A stretch of DNA of 64,000 bases from Bostrychus sinensis (GCA_020698575.1 CM036247.1:29798431-29862430); one strand, 5' to 3'; counted from the stretch's first letter, positions 34,866-48,575 are shown. Numbers and translations: made by a program. Notes: generated by a model from the sequence alone, not told the origin.

Positions 34866-35372
34866 CTGCAGCTGTTTGTCAGAGAAGCCTTCATAGCACT
34901 TGGTGGAGTTGTTCCCAGACAGTGATGGGTGGTATTGGGTGATAACTGTGATGCTACAGTGAGCTGCTGAAATGGTCCATATGACAGCACTGCACACGAT
35001 GGCATACACCGGTCTGTGCAGCCTCTGGTAGGTGACGGGGAACGCCACAGCTATGTATCGGACCACACTCACAGCCATCAGCAGGAGGGAGCTCGTGTAG
35101 ATAGTGGAGAAGAAGGTGAAGGAGGTGATGGCACACAGAACTTTAGACAGGGTCCAGTTCATTCCTGATGCTGCCTCGTGCATCTTCAGAGGCAGGATAA
35201 TGAGAAAGAGCAGATCAGACACAGTCAGGTTTAACAGAAGGATGTCTGTTGGCAGAGGTCGGGTGTGGATCTTCACACTGAATGCGTACAAAGCCAGTAG
35301 GTTTGCTGGAAGTCCCATCAGGAAAGAGATGATGTAAACAGAGAGAATGACTTCAGTCTGCACCACTGCCAT
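34866..35372 (-). CDS. ffar2: ffar2-like receptor gene A, first coding exon
   Basis: This encodes residues 1-169, from ATG at 35372 to the donor CAG|GTATGT at 34866; 507 bp, phase 0, identical in layout to gene B. TM1-TM4 and ECL2 are present with N24, D53, C80, W132, H138 and C159. The TM3 end is VVRY, again without the usual Glu/Asp. The few changes from gene B include K7E, P76S, T95S, I145T and a changed ECL2 start. An acceptor-like TTTTTACCCAG precedes the ATG by about 30 bp, and a matching noncoding exon with a GTAAGT donor exists at about 36382. Gene A is therefore the most complete copy in the window. Confidence 0.87.
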
Positions 35373-36689
35373 CTTGACACCGGACCAGCATCAATAACCC
35401 TGGGTAAAAATTGAGATATTTTCTTAGTGTTTTTGAATAGGCTTCATGAGCTAGCATAAAATAACCATCACAGAGACTCATGTTGCTGATAACAAAATAT
35501 TGTATACTTTATATACTGTCAAAAGCTTGTCTGTGAGGCAGGTGTGCCAACCACTGCACCACAGTACAAAAAATACTCTAAAATCATTTCTGCCTTGCAT
35601 AAAAGACTAGTCACAGTACAAGCAACTTCACTGCGCACACTTATGAGACAGCTAAGTTTTTTTTATAGCGCCCACTACCACATTAGGATATATAATTATG
35701 ATTAACTACTTTCAAGAGACAAAAGGAGAAAGAAAATAAAAAGTTACACAATGTGAACTGTACAGTACGCCCTACAATAGAGTTGGGCAATTTACTGTGA
35801 AGGCTTTTGAACTCTATTTGAACTTATTTCTTCATACAGTTCTATTTTTTAAAAAGGGTGAAAGACCTTACCGTCTAATGGCTCCTTACGTTGTCATGTC
35901 TCATACTTATGTTGCACAGTTTATAATAGCTCAAAGTCCACTTGAACTCCTTCAATAAACATCTTCACAATATTACAGCTGTTACTCTGTGCCCTTAAGA
36001 GGTTTCTTCCTCTCATATTATCTATCTTTTGCTGGTCATACTTTTACATGACTGGAGTAAGAAGACCATTGTTGCAATTACTGTGCACTGCAGTTGTCAT
36101 AGGTTGCTATGGGGATGATTGTTAAAATTGAGATGGATGTAAAAAATTACAAGCTATTTAGTTGGGATTGGGATCATAGATAATTGAAAACCTGTGTACC
36201 TAGGTGTGTAGAACTACTCTATCCACCTCAGTTTTGGTTTCAGAAGTGCTGTGCAGTGAAAAAGTGAGTTACTGATGTAAACAACTAAAAGATGCCCATT
36301 ACAGCTATAGGTTCAAACACAATACTTGATATACAGCAAGAGTAGATGCAGCCTGTCAAAATGAATAAAATATGTACTTACCTCCAAGGTTCTAAAACGT
36401 TACACCTTCATGACGAACAGCAAAAGCTCTGTTTGCTCTTCTTTGGCTTTCATCGCAACTAAATTATAGTCACAGATGAAGAGATAAAAATGACGCGGAA
36501 ACAGTCAGCTCTGAGTCATACTCCTCCGACCACACCTCATGGTTACTGTGGGCTAAAATGCAAATGTGTTCATCAGACACATTATTAATAAAGGCGGTAC
36601 TAATAAAACATCTCCGGCTACTGCATGTAACCTAATCCTGGTGTGAGTTAATGATTTCAAAGACTCCGGGTACTGGGTCAACACAGATA
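35373..36689 (-). promoter_or_regulatory. Upstream region of receptor gene A with candidate 5' UTR exon
   Basis: On the minus strand an exon end TTGGAG|GTAAGT lies at 36382, with an AP-1-like TGAGTCA at 36512-36518 upstream of it. The block is duplicated at 166-1868, 24360-25350 and partly 17125-17817. Transcription start and exon extent are not known. Confidence 0.4.
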
Positions 36690-36691
36690 TA

Positions 36692-39519
36692 CAGTTAGGT
36701 CCATAAATATTTGGATACTGACACAAGTTTTGTTATTTTAGCTCTTTACCAAAACATTAAAAAAAATACAGTTATATAATTCATATGTGCTTAAAGTGCA
36801 GACTGTCAGCTGTAATTTGAGGCCATTCACATCCAAATCAGAGGAAGGGTTTATGACTTACAGCTCTTTAACTAAGACTGTGTAGCTGCCTCTTTTTCAA
36901 AGGCTCAAAAGTAATTGGACAATTGCCTCAAGCTTTTTTTTGTTTTTTGTTTTTTTTGTTTTTGAGGTGCATAGGCTTTTCCCTCATTAATCCATCATAA
37001 ACTGAGCAACATGCAGTGTCTCAATGGAAGTGTACCAGACCATCCTTAGGCTAAAATAAATGGTGAAAAAAAACAGCTTCACAACATCCACCCAAGTGAA
37101 GAACACTCCAGAAAGTAGATGTATCAGTATATAAAGCGCTCTGTCTGTCTTCTGCGTTCAGTCTGTCTGTATGTTGGTCTGTTTTTCCAGAGCCTCTGGA
37201 TACGGATGAATGGAGTATGACCATTTGCTGACTGTTGGGGACGGTAGTGAACACAGCTCAACAAGTCACAGCAGAAGAAACAGCTGAACTTTTTAAGAAG
37301 TGACTAGAGCAGGTTAGCCACGGAGTATTTAAAGACTGAACAAACCAACACTATTTTCACTATATTTTCCTTGGCTCCTTTTCAGTAAAGGGGGGTGAAA
37401 ACCTCCATCAGCGCCTCCATGTTTGTTGTATTTGCTCCTTTTTTTTTTTTTACTGATTTTTTTACTGATTATTTAATATAACTTACGTTGACATAGAAAG
37501 CAACTGGAAGTACAAATGTGGTGACGATAACAACACTTGGAATGAACAGATCTATTTATGTATGAAATGGGAGTATAAATGAATCTTAAGACCAACCTTT
37601 AGGCTTGGAATGGCTCATAATCCAAAACACACCACATCTTCTATAAAACATGGTAGAGCAGTGTGAATTATAAGCTGCAGATCTTCCAATGGCACTGGGT
37701 CTCTGGTGTTTATTGATGATGTGACAGAAGACAGATGACGACTGAACCCAGCTAGCAAATTTTATCTGGCTGGATCTGCGGCCCAAAGTCGGCCCGAGTT
37801 CTGCATGCCGGACTCTTTTAACAACAGTTGGCCCAGTTCAGACCCAAGCACTGCATGCCGACACAAAACCAGACATGTTCACCTCTGGCCCGGATCCGGC
37901 TCACCTACTGTTAGATAGAGGCGTGTGCGTGGTTCTGGCCCGGATCCGGTTCATGTACTGAATTCCGAGGTTTAAAATGTAGTTCTGGCAATAGCTTGTA
38001 GTTGTTCTTTTTAAGTAGAAGTTTTTGTTTCCAAATATAGCATGTTTTTGTAGCTCCACTGTAATTTCAAACAATAATGAATCTCAGAGACACAAACCCA
38101 ATTAACGTTAACGCTACAGTTGTAGCTAATCCAAATTATAACAGTTAAAATCATTATAAAGTTTGAAATAGCAGTTTTTGAGTTATTAAATAGCTAAACT
38201 GGGTCCTATAAACATGTATGCCATTGGTACAAAGCCAGGAAGAGATAAATAAGAGATACAAAGTCAAAACTATAACTGACCACTTTAGTTACTGAGAGCG
38301 AGAGGTTGCCTCCATGAAGTGACAGCTCCAAACTGTCAGCATCACGTCACCAACATCACCGAGCATCAACTCAGTGAGATAAAGTAGTTGCTGTAGACGC
38401 CAGTGTGTACTGGGCTGGCGGGGACAGTTTCTCACAGGCACAAGTCTCTCATTCTTGCTAACTGATCTAAAGCTGGTTGATATGTCCAATCAATAGTATT
38501 GTAGAAGAGATAGAATAATAACTATATTTAGAGTATAGTGTTTTGTATAGCGATATTTAATGAAGACCCCACCCCTCTGTTTCCTCATGCTATATTACAA
38601 TGAGGTGTCTTTCCATTAAGGTAAAAAAACGCCTGCCCGACACACTGTTTGTCGTTACCCGGCCAGCAACGATACTGTGCTGCTGTGCCACTGTCCTCCG
38701 TCATGTATGTGGCCCTGCATCAGTTGTGCTGGTTATGGGCCACACATCTTGCTCCCACTTCTGGCCCAGCAGTAGTCTCACTTACTGATAACAGACACAC
38801 GTTTTTCGTATGTGAACCGACTCTGGCCCATACACTGAGAATCTGATCGTCAGTCAGCCGAATGTGAGGCATGAAAGCCAGAATCAGCTCGGAGATGACT
38901 GCTACTTGGGAAGTGTATAGGGATAAACTTTCTGCTCAGAATCAGACAAACGCCACGAAGTTGATGGACAGCGCTCAACAGCACAGATGGACAGTGACCA
39001 AAAACACACTGCAAAAGCAACCCAGGAGTTCAGGGCAAAGAAGTGGAATCTTCTGCAGTAGCCGAGTCACTCACCATTTGAACCCGATCGGGCTGCATTT
39101 TACCTGTTTAAGACAAAACTTCAGGCAGAAAGAGCCACACCTAAGCAACGACTGAAGACAGCTGTAGTAAAGGCCATGAAGGAGGAAACCCAGTGTTTGG
39201 TGATGTTTGTGGGTTCCAGACTTCAGGCAGTCATCACCTGCAATAGATTTTTAACTACAAACTAAGAATGAACATTTTATTTATGATAATGTTTATTTGT
39301 CCCTCATTTTGGTCCCTTGAAAAAGAGGCAAATACACATTAAAGAGCTGTAATTCCTAAAGCCTCTAATATGGATGTGAATAGCCTGAAATTACAGCTGA
39401 GAGTCTGCACTTTAAGTACATTATAATTGTATAACTGTATTTTGAAATTGTTTTGGTATTTAAAAAAAAAACTAAAATAACAAAACATGTCAGTGTCCAA
39501 ATATTTGTGGACCTAACTG
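36692..39519 (+). mobile_element. Degenerate Tc1-like transposon with nested insertion
   Basis: The ends CAGTTAGGTCCATAAATATT and its inverse are flanked by TA (36690-36691 and 39520-39521). Broken plus-strand frames carry transposase parts: the end of the catalytic core and the C-terminus lie at about 38908-39260, ending in a GSRLQAVI-type tail. Collinearity with the core is interrupted at about 37747-38905 by unrelated DNA with repeated 'ggcccggatccgg' motifs, probably another insertion. Inactive. Confidence 0.8.
37747..38905. repeat. Repeat inserted in the Tc1-like element
   Basis: This lies between two pieces of transposase coding sequence. It contains several CTGGCCCGGATCCGG-type motifs at one side and TGGCCC motifs at the other. 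Its exact borders and class were not resolved. Confidence 0.4.
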
Positions 39520-39521
39520 TA

Positions 39522-42388
39522 TGACTTTACACATTTGGTTTGAAATGATATTTTTAGTTTAAATTAGAACTACACTAAAAAGACACTTGCTGATTTGAGG
39601 TGTCTTTTGTGTTGCATGGAAACAGTTACACAATATTCTTCCTGTCAAATATTTGATTACGTTACACAGGAAATGAACAAGCATCTCTTCGAGCTATCAT
39701 CACTCTGAGGTTTTCTGAGTTAGTAATAGCTTGCGTTCACATTATGTCACAATAATCTAATGGGTCAGTGGGTCAGAATTCTGTAGAATCTGCTGCTAAA
39801 GATTCAGAATGCAGATATCTTGGTGTGGTTTATGACTAATATCTCTGCATTTACAAGGCCTATCTTCATGAAACAAAAACTGAAAACAGAGTTTAGCATC
39901 CTCTCTGTCTGAACAAATAACATATGATTTTTTTTTTTCTTCCACTATGGTGTCAAAACTTGGTGACAATATTCAATCAATACAGGTGTGAATGTTGTCA
40001 ATAGACTGGGCATTAAACCACAATATTGTGAGTTTGTGGAGCCAATTTCGGACAAAAAAATTATCAGGTTTAACATTTGTGGATTTTCTGTTCTGTTGTT
40101 TCTTTTAAAAATAGCAGCAACAGCAATAATAAATGTGCTGTATACTGTAAATAAACTTGACCTTGATCTTGAGATGACATCTTATCAGAGTAAATCTTTT
40201 TATTACTATTTTTTGTAACTATTTATAAAAATAAACATTAATACACTGAAAATAGATAAGTAATTAACAGTTTAAACAAACATAAACACAAATATATTCA
40301 TTATTAATAGAAAGTCGCAGTATTGATTTTACACATAGGCTATATTTTTACATTTCCTAAATATGTAACTTTGAAGACCAGAAACACACATAGTACTGTA
40401 AATGTTTTATATAGTACTAAAGAGATATCAAAAATAATTTGCCTATGTACATAATACAAACAAAACAGCTAACAACATTTAACATGTGCTCATTTTTTTT
40501 TAAAACATACCCAGAGTTTACATTTATTTACACATTACAATAATATAACTAATTCACATCTTAAAGATCCTATTTTCAGGCATTTTGAAATACTTTTGTA
40601 CACCTTTGCATTAAAATTTCATGCTTTCAAATAATGTCCAGTCCTCACTATTGCCAGCAGGGGGCGACAGGCATCTAATCCAAGCTTCTCTGCAAAGTCA
40701 AAGCTCCCAAAAAAATAATATTTTTAAGAGCCTGAAAAAAGCATATAATGGCTGCTTTAATCAAAATTTTAAAAAGACAAACCGAATTGACCCAAAGATC
40801 ACATCATGTTCACCTGTTGGCTTCATGATTATGAGCATCAGTAAATACAATACAAATAAAAGACAAACAATACAAAATTTAGACAGCTGATAAGCTACTG
40901 TGAGATTTGCAAGCCATTGTATTGTATTTTTTGGACTAGGATTTGTAGTTAATTATTATGTTATGCTTTATGTGAATCAGAATAACAAATTTTCTTAGGG
41001 AAAAATTATTTTGCAACTGGTCAAATTATATATAGACATGGGAAAATGTCTATTCCTCATCTTTGCACAGACAGCCTTTTCTCTGCTAAACGTTGGCACT
41101 TACTTCTCCATTATGCTATACATCCAGTCTTCATTGAAAAATCATTATTAGAGAAATACCTGAGTGAAGAAAGAGGTTAAGACTTTTATTGATATCGTTA
41201 CAGTGTGGTTTGTTTGAAAACTGACTCTGTGTAGGCAGTTTTAGTAGATTTTGTTTGTACATATTGCTGATTATGATCATGTATAACATAAAACATTGTA
41301 TTAAAGTGGTAGAAATAAATAAGCTTAGCTTCATTCTGCTCCTTTTGAACATTAAATACTTTTTTTTTCTCTTTAAAAAATATGAAATGTATATCTGTTA
41401 TCTGTATACCTTAAACTAATGACTCTAATATTGGGGGATTTTTTTGTTATTGTATTTATGTTCAATAAATTCATTCATTCATACATCCAGTCTTCATAAA
41501 TTAAGAAATTGTTAATAAATGAAGCTGTAAGCGACGCTGTGGAATTTTGCCATTCATTAAAAACTGATCATTTTACATATTCTTTGGGGAACAGGTACAA
41601 ATTAAGCTCATCTCTCTGCACTCATAAGCTATACTCAGTCATAGTGAAGGACTTAAACGCACTATCCACACTGTTTTTGTACAATCAGTGCTTTACAAAA
41701 AGAGGCCCATGTAAATTGCTGTAAATTATGTTATAGGCAAAGGGTCTTCTGTGCTTATTTTACTTGAATTTTTATTTTTTGGCTGAATCATAACTCTACA
41801 ATTAAATAATGCGTAGTAGGGTTAAATAAGGGAGTAAATATAGTAATTAAGACTTTTTAATGCCACTTGGAATCAATTTTAATGCCAAGATTGCAGTGTT
41901 ACTCTTTGAAACTCATTGGTTTTATTTTAAGGCTAATACAGTTGAAACAACTTAGAGGTAACAGTATTTACTGTATTGTGGGGATGTTTTTTGCAACAAA
42001 TACACAGCCCATATAAACAGCAGACTGCCCTCTCAAAATCTTACTAAATAACGACACAGTCGAGTGGGTGACTTGAAGATTTTCGTAAAACCACTATTTT
42101 TAGAATTATTGCCAACTTCACATCCAACTTGCAAAAAAAGAGACTTTTCTGTTGTTACTTACAAAGTTTTAAAAGTTCTAAAATATATGTTTGACAAGTA
42201 CAACACTGAAAAACTTGACTTAGATGTCCCAATTTAAAAATTTAAGACCTAGATGAACACAATTTAATACCTACTCATACGATTTAATGCTTTTAAGGCC
42301 TTGATTTTGACAACATCAACTTGAATACCTTTTTAATAGTTTGGACACCTTGGGGCTACCCTGATCATGCTTTCTCTTTATGATAGGT
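39522..42388. other. Intergenic DNA between the receptor array and the Siglec-like genes
   Basis: 39522-39740 continues the receptor upstream repeat. The rest is AT-rich with short frames only. A minus-strand AATAAA at 41931-41936 could be the polyadenylation signal of the Siglec-like gene that ends at 42389. Confidence 0.4.
40654..40667 (+). promoter_or_regulatory. CTCF-like motif
   Basis: CCAGCAGGGGGCGA matches the vertebrate CTCF core CCASYAGRKGGCRS at 13 of 14 positions. It lies between two unrelated tandem gene clusters, where an insulator would be plausible. Motif evidence only. Confidence 0.4.
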
Positions 42389-45300
42389 CTATTGGTTTGT
42401 TGCACGTTTGGGTTTAAACTTAACTTGGGCATATTCACATTCCACGTCCTTGCCAATGACAACCTGTCTGTTCTCTCCCACGATGCTCCTCTGCTCCTCC
42501 AGGTAGGAGCTGCATGACGGCTCTGTGTCACCTGCGGCCTCTTGCACCTTCTTCTTGTTGCTTTTGGTCTTCCAGTTCACATTGGAGTAAACGTCACTCT
42601 GTTTGTTGCTGTTTGCGCCACTGTCATCTGCATCTGCATTCTCCGGCAGTTCCTCCATGGCCTCTGCTGGAGGCTGCCGCTTATTAAGGCGAACGGTCAG
42701 AGTTCTGGAAAGATATAGCACAATACTGAATAACTGCACACTGCCACACACTAAACTTTATGTAATCACCAAAACGTATGCATTATAAAGCAGTGATTGT
42801 TCAGAGTGTAGTTACTTTGATACCTGATAACACACAGCAGCACAAACACGAGCACCACCAGAGTAGCAATGGAGGCCATAAAGACTGGGGTCATCACTCC
42901 TAATCCTGAACATTAGAAGAAAAATACACACCCCAAAAAATAAGACATAATAAGACATAATTGAAACAACAAAAGAAATCACAGTTTGATTGAGATTGAG
43001 AGAAAAATCTAGGACTTTACAGCACTTAGAGAGAAGATCAGAAGTCAGTCTCAGGTTTTAAGAACACATCCTTAGAACTTCTTTTTATGTTTTTGCCAAT
43101 GAAGGACAGTTACAGTCTAATTTGGTCATAGAGCATTAGTATAATTAAATGTACGGTATTAAATATTAAATTTTAGTTTCACAAAATTGTCCCTAAATAT
43201 TAATGAATAAGCACTGTTTTTTTTTTTTGTTGTTTTTTTTTTGTTTGTTTTTTATCAAACTCCAATAAAACAGCAACTTTTAATACATTAAAAAGCTTAA
43301 TGCCCATAGTACTCAATGTGCTTCATAACTTTAGGGCCCATTCTAAAATCCTGGGGCCCCCACATTACAAAGTTAGGCCACTGCTCTAGGGCAGTCTTTT
43401 CCAAAGTCAAGAGCATTGTGGCTCCCTTAAAAAGTCAGACAATCCTGCCCATGTCATGTTTTTCCCCAAAATTTCTGTAAAAATTTTTACAAAAACACAG
43501 ACTGACGGCAAAAGAAATTGCTTAATTAAGTGATTTTTAATTCAATATTTAATTGTCATTCATTTTAAACTCAATTGATTTTTATCAATTGAAAAAAATC
43601 TATTTTATATCAAATAATCTTTTTGGAGTGCTATATTTTAGCTCATAAATAATCTAAAATTTGCTAACTAAGCTTTTTTAAAGTAATACATGCCCATGCC
43701 CTGCCATTTTTTCAAAAAAGCTGCAGTGATTTTGGCCGATGCAAGGCAGCGAAGGATCCACTGATGTATCCTTGGTGAATTAGCTACATGTGAGCCAAAT
43801 GGAGGACACCTGCCTGGGAAGGACATGAACATTGGAACACACCTTGGGCGACAGATGATGATGTGGATGCCTTTCTGTGATGTAATCAAGGCAAAGCAAG
43901 GCAAGGCACCTGGGCTTTGAGAAACACCCCAGGACAGTCCCAGTTTAAGGCTCCTTGTCCCATGTCCTAACACATATCAGTAAAGACACTATGTCCCAGT
44001 TTTCAACAAACCCAAGCGTCATTCTTTAATTTACATGGCAGAAAACTATATGGCTTTCGGAAGTGTTTTTATTACTTGGTGAGTTCAAATGCATTGTGAT
44101 CTGTGAAAAAAAACGTGTCCCAGTTTTCTGGTCTAGAAATCTGGTCACCCGAGTAAGAGCAAAAACACGTTTATCCTTCTTTGCTCCTAGCGCAGGTTCA
44201 AAAATTCTAAACTTAATCTTAGTTTTCTTATGTTACAAACAACAATCACTAACCTTGCTGCTCTGCTGAGGTTCCATGCACATGTTCTAATGCAGAGACA
44301 TTAAATCTGTGACTGTCAGATCCCAGAGAGTTTCTGCTGTGACAGACCAGAGTCACTGGATCTCTCCACTGAGGCTGTACAAGAGTGATGGTGCTCCTCA
44401 GAGGCTCACTACTGATGAAGTGATTGGCAGCAGATAATCCAGAGAAATGCCACTGTATGATAGGAATAGGGTTTCCTTCAGTCTCACACAAACAGCTGAT
44501 CTGTGCTGAGTCTCCAGTGCAGTTGGAAGATTTCATCTGTGGTGCAACTGTAATGACAAGAGCAGTGGTTGACACATGGAAAGAAAGAGAAAAAAAATAA
44601 CATAAAGTGAAACTACATACACTGAGCATTCAGCTGTGTGACAGTGGAGTTATCAGTTCCAAGTTCATTTTGAGCCTCACAGAAAATAACAGTATCTTTA
44701 GAGGCTTTAATGTTTAAAACAGATGAGTTTCCCATCAGAGTGTAACTTCCTCCATCAGCTTTATACCAGAGGTAGAGCTTTACAGCTGGGTTAGCATCAC
44801 TGCTACACTTCATTGTCACATTACTGTGTTCTGTCACTGGACCAGGAGGACTCACTGTCACTCTGGTGTTTCTAGGTTGATCTGTGAAAGATGAAAAATA
44901 CAAACATAATGAGGTATTCTACACTATCAGAATATTTGCTGCATAGAAGTTTGTAGCTAAATTGTAGCTGATTATTGAATACACAATCTTGCAGCACTTA
45001 TAGCATACTGTATTACTTATGGGTGGTATAACTTAAATGACTACAAAAGGCATTGTAACAACAATGTGACAGCTTTTTTGTAAAAAAGTGATTGAAAGAT
45101 AGTCAGTGGTCATGATTGTCGTGCACAGTCAATAAATCTAATGAATGTAATGAATTATGGTTCTACAACAGCATCTGCACTTCTCTATTGTATAGCTGCA
45201 TGCAATGATCAATGAAAAATGAATATTTATCATACAATACATGTTACTTTTTTAAAATAATGTCATGCACTAACAATCACAACAAACATGAAAGAATACT

Positions 45301-46215
45301 TATTGTCTTTTCCAACAAAAACACATACAGTAAATATGACCACAGAAGAAAAACAACTCACATGTGACATGAGCCTTTAGCTGTTCTCTAAGATCTAACA
45401 AAGTTGGGCCAGATTTTCTGCTGTAGACTGCAGTACATGTTATATTCTTCTCATGGTGAATGTGAGAAGGCAGTGAAGTTCAGAGTAGACACTTTGACAT
45501 AGGTCTTGTCCTGTGTCTCCTGCAGAGTCTCCTGAATGTCCCCCAGGTCAGGGCTCCATGTCAGAGTGGGAGGGAGAGACAGACACAGGACAGGAGCAGA
45601 GCACTGCACACTCACTGACTCCCCCTCCCTGACATTCAGAGTGGGCGGAGTCAGTGTCAGTGTAGGAGGGGCATCTGAAGACAATCACACAGAACATTAC
45701 TAAATAAGCACATCACACATTCTACTGGAAAGGTTTGAAGTTTAATGAAAGTTAGTAAATACATACCTTTCACTTGAATATTCACACTGTTATTTGTAAA
45801 TGTCCATTTCAGATCATTGTTACACTCCACTCTGAAGAAAACATCTCCATTGTGTTGGTGATCAATGTCATACAGTGTTGTGGTGCACTCTCTCTGAGTT
45901 AAGTCTCCTGTCTGTCCTGTAAACTCCTGTAAACCGTTTGTCGTATTTCTCCATTTTGCTTTACAGTCACTGTTCAAGTTACCTATATATTTATCCCGCA
46001 CTTGAAAAAAGCAGGGTATTGTCACACAGGATCCACGCAGAGCCTTTATTTGTTTTGGCAGAAAGACATCAAACTCTTCACCGAGGGCACCTACAAACAC
46101 AAGACAGACATCCGTCTGGAAATATGAAACATCTAGACTGAGTTTATCACAGTGTCTTTGGTTACATACCATGCAGCAGGACGCCCACAAGGAGAACATC
46201 CAGAACAGCAGACAT
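42389..46215 (-). CDS. Siglec/CD22-like Ig receptor, gene 1 (frameshifted)
   Basis: Seven exons on the minus strand share a consistent phase: signal 46215-46170, V-set 46090-45767, C2 45674-45362, Ig 44881-44622, Ig 44547-44254, TM 42905-42824 and tail 42714-42389. The product would be about 547 aa, a membrane receptor of leukocytes if it follows the family. The signal peptide is MSAVLDVLLVGVLLHG. The V-set has the Siglec-type GSCVTIPC pair (C37, C42) and FFR with R102, the position of the sialic-acid-binding arginine. The TM exon reads VFMASIATLVVLVFVLLCVI. The tail has VYSNV and EYAQVKF, degenerate ITIM-like tyrosine motifs. The C2 exon carries one extra base near 45470-45480, causing a stop after TAFSHSP; removing that exon or that base restores frame only by a different route. 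It may be a pseudogene, an assembly error, or bypassed by splicing from gene 2. Confidence 0.75.
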
Positions 46216-48575
46216 CTGAAGCAATGAAAAGAAACTAACTGTGAGATTTTAAATATTATTCTATGGTACATGTTATACAATCAGTTATCTCCCCATAATT
46301 TGAATATAATTTCTCCTTTTTGTAGCAATGAATACAGTAAAAAAAACCTTTTGATCATACACTTTTTTTTTTCTTTTTTTTTTTTTTTTGTATTTAGAGA
46401 AGCTGTGTTCTGTTACATCAGGCATGTAGCTCTTTGCACATTTACTACATTTTTGTAACTCAATGCTTAGAAATGCCATCTCCCTCTTACTGTTTTGAGA
46501 TCTAAACAGTACCACTCGAAATTTTGGCCACATTTTTTTGTCAGTGGTTGTCAAACTGTGGCACAGATACCACTGGTGGTTATGCAGACTTCTGGTGGTA
46601 CTCAGGACTTCTGTTGCAGTTCAAGTTCCTGATTTCATTTTAATTTAGATCCAGGTTTTATTCCTGTTTGACTTCTGCTCTGGAGATTAAATTTAGTTCT
46701 TTTTTAGTCCAGCATTAGTCCTGATTTAGTCCTAGATTAGTCCTGGTGTAGTCCTGGTTATGGGTTTAGTCCTTTCGTAAACCTGGTTTAGTTCAGTTTT
46801 AGTCCAGTTTTAGTTCAGTTTTAGATCAGTTTTATTCCTTGTTTTGTCCTGATTCAATCCTTTTAAAGAGGGTACACTGAAAGCCCCTCTTTTTTCTGCT
46901 GGTACTTGGTGTGCTAAGTTGGACAATCACTGTCCTTTAAGCACCAAATGGGAGGGTGTGTTCAAACTTTGACTGGTACTGTATATATGTAAGTAGTTTT
47001 TCAGAAAGCTATACATATTCTGTGTATGTATTCATGTATATATTATATAGCAAACAGCAGAGGTCTCCCTTTGTTTTTTTAAGTCTGTACTTCTGATAAT
47101 CAGCAGATGTCTCCTTTAAATATTGCGTGAGACACATTAGACTGTGACTGGCTGGTGACAGAGCTTTTATGAGAGACCAGAGACAGATTATTGCCCTGGG
47201 TAAACTCTGATTTTAAAGACTAGCCTGCTACTGTTAAGTTTAGTTTGGGTTTGTTTTAATTTAGCAGGCTCTGCATTTGTTTTTATTTCTGCACCAATAC
47301 ACAAACTTGGTTTAAGTCTATATTTGCAATCCCTGGGGTTTTTGTTCCAGTTATTAGCTTTAGTTTTCCAGGGTCGCACAAAGGATTTTGTCTGTGTTTC
47401 TTTTGTCACTGTGAGCAAGTGGGTAGCACTTGGTTTTGGTTTTGGGTGGAACTCACAACCCCTCTCAAGTCATGGTTCACTTTAAACATTTTTCTCTTGT
47501 TTGTCAGAGTTCCCTGTATTCCTCCACATAGGGGCTGCAAAGTGTTATCAATTACATTTAAGTATGTTTATTTGAAGGATAACCCCTTGAGATGTACCAT
47601 CTCATTTTTGAGGTTTCCTCAACAAAGAATGAAACAGATTATAGAAATACATCATCTCAGTACAGATCATTAATAGGAACAGACAAAGAGCTCAAGTGTA
47701 TTCAGCCTTCTGTAAACCAGCCCACCTGCTACAGATGGAATACATGCACCGATTACTCAATTACATTATTTTAAATACAGTATACCCATAAACCCATGCA
47801 CATGAACACACTGGAATAACATGCATGAAGGGACAAGGCAAGAACAGCAACATTGATACAAACTAAATTACAGTTTTGTTTTTTTGTTTTTTTTTTAAAG
47901 TTGTGATTTTAATAAATTTAGCCATTTTAATCTATTTGTAGCCTGGTTTTATTAGACAGATTCTTTAGTAATAAACTAAAATAATAAATTCTCAATTTAT
48001 GCTTGCACTTGTTTTTTAGATTCATCTTTTTCAAACAATTTTAGTTGCACATTTTAAGGTCACGTCTCTGTCTTGATCTGCAGTAAATGTCTGCTAATTC
48101 CTGAAAAGTAATTTTTTTATTAAAACTGTCATTACCATTAAAAGGTGTAGACCGAGCTATATCATAAACATATTTTCTTCTTTAGCTATGCTGCAAAAAG
48201 TGGTTGTTAGCTTAACTTTTTAGTTACATTGCCTTTGAGGTTGGATGTTACTCCAACTGAATTATTTTGTAAATGTAAAAATATGGCTCTTTGATCAGAA
48301 AAGTTTGTAAGGCCTTAAATACAAATATAATTAAAAGCAGAAATGTTAAAATAGTTAAAGTAGTTAAAATACCCCTTATGCAACTTTTTACCTGAAATTT
48401 AAAGCCTCAAAGTAATGTTCATTTTTTTTAACATACAATGGCAAACCAACAGAGGAATCAACATGCATACAACTCCATATACAATGTAAGACATTCATGT
48501 GCTTGACATTACTATTTAAGTTTGCAGCGGTTACACAAAATACATAAAATACAGTCTTATTACTAGCCTGCTTAC
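46216..48575. other. Region between Siglec-like gene 1 and its candidate 5' UTR exon
   Basis: No gene is seen. It includes a hAT-like MITE (46542-46932), a repeat piece near 47583 related to the hairpin at 8627, and AT-rich DNA. Confidence 0.45.
46542..46932. repeat. hAT-like MITE with internal degenerate tandem repeat
   Basis: The ends CAGTGGTTGTCAAACT and (reverse complement) CAGTGATTGTCCAACT are inverted. The interior at about 46690-46860 is a run of 'tttagtcctg'-like units. No 8-bp target duplication was found. Confidence 0.55.

Noticed and set aside
35104..35337. Plus-strand frames over receptor first exons (also at 16856-17089)
   Set aside because: They are antisense shadows; the minus strand encodes the seven-helix receptor with consistent splice sites.
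46542..46932. Target-site duplication for the MITE
   Set aside because: The flanks (TTTTTTGT and TCCTTTAA) do not match.
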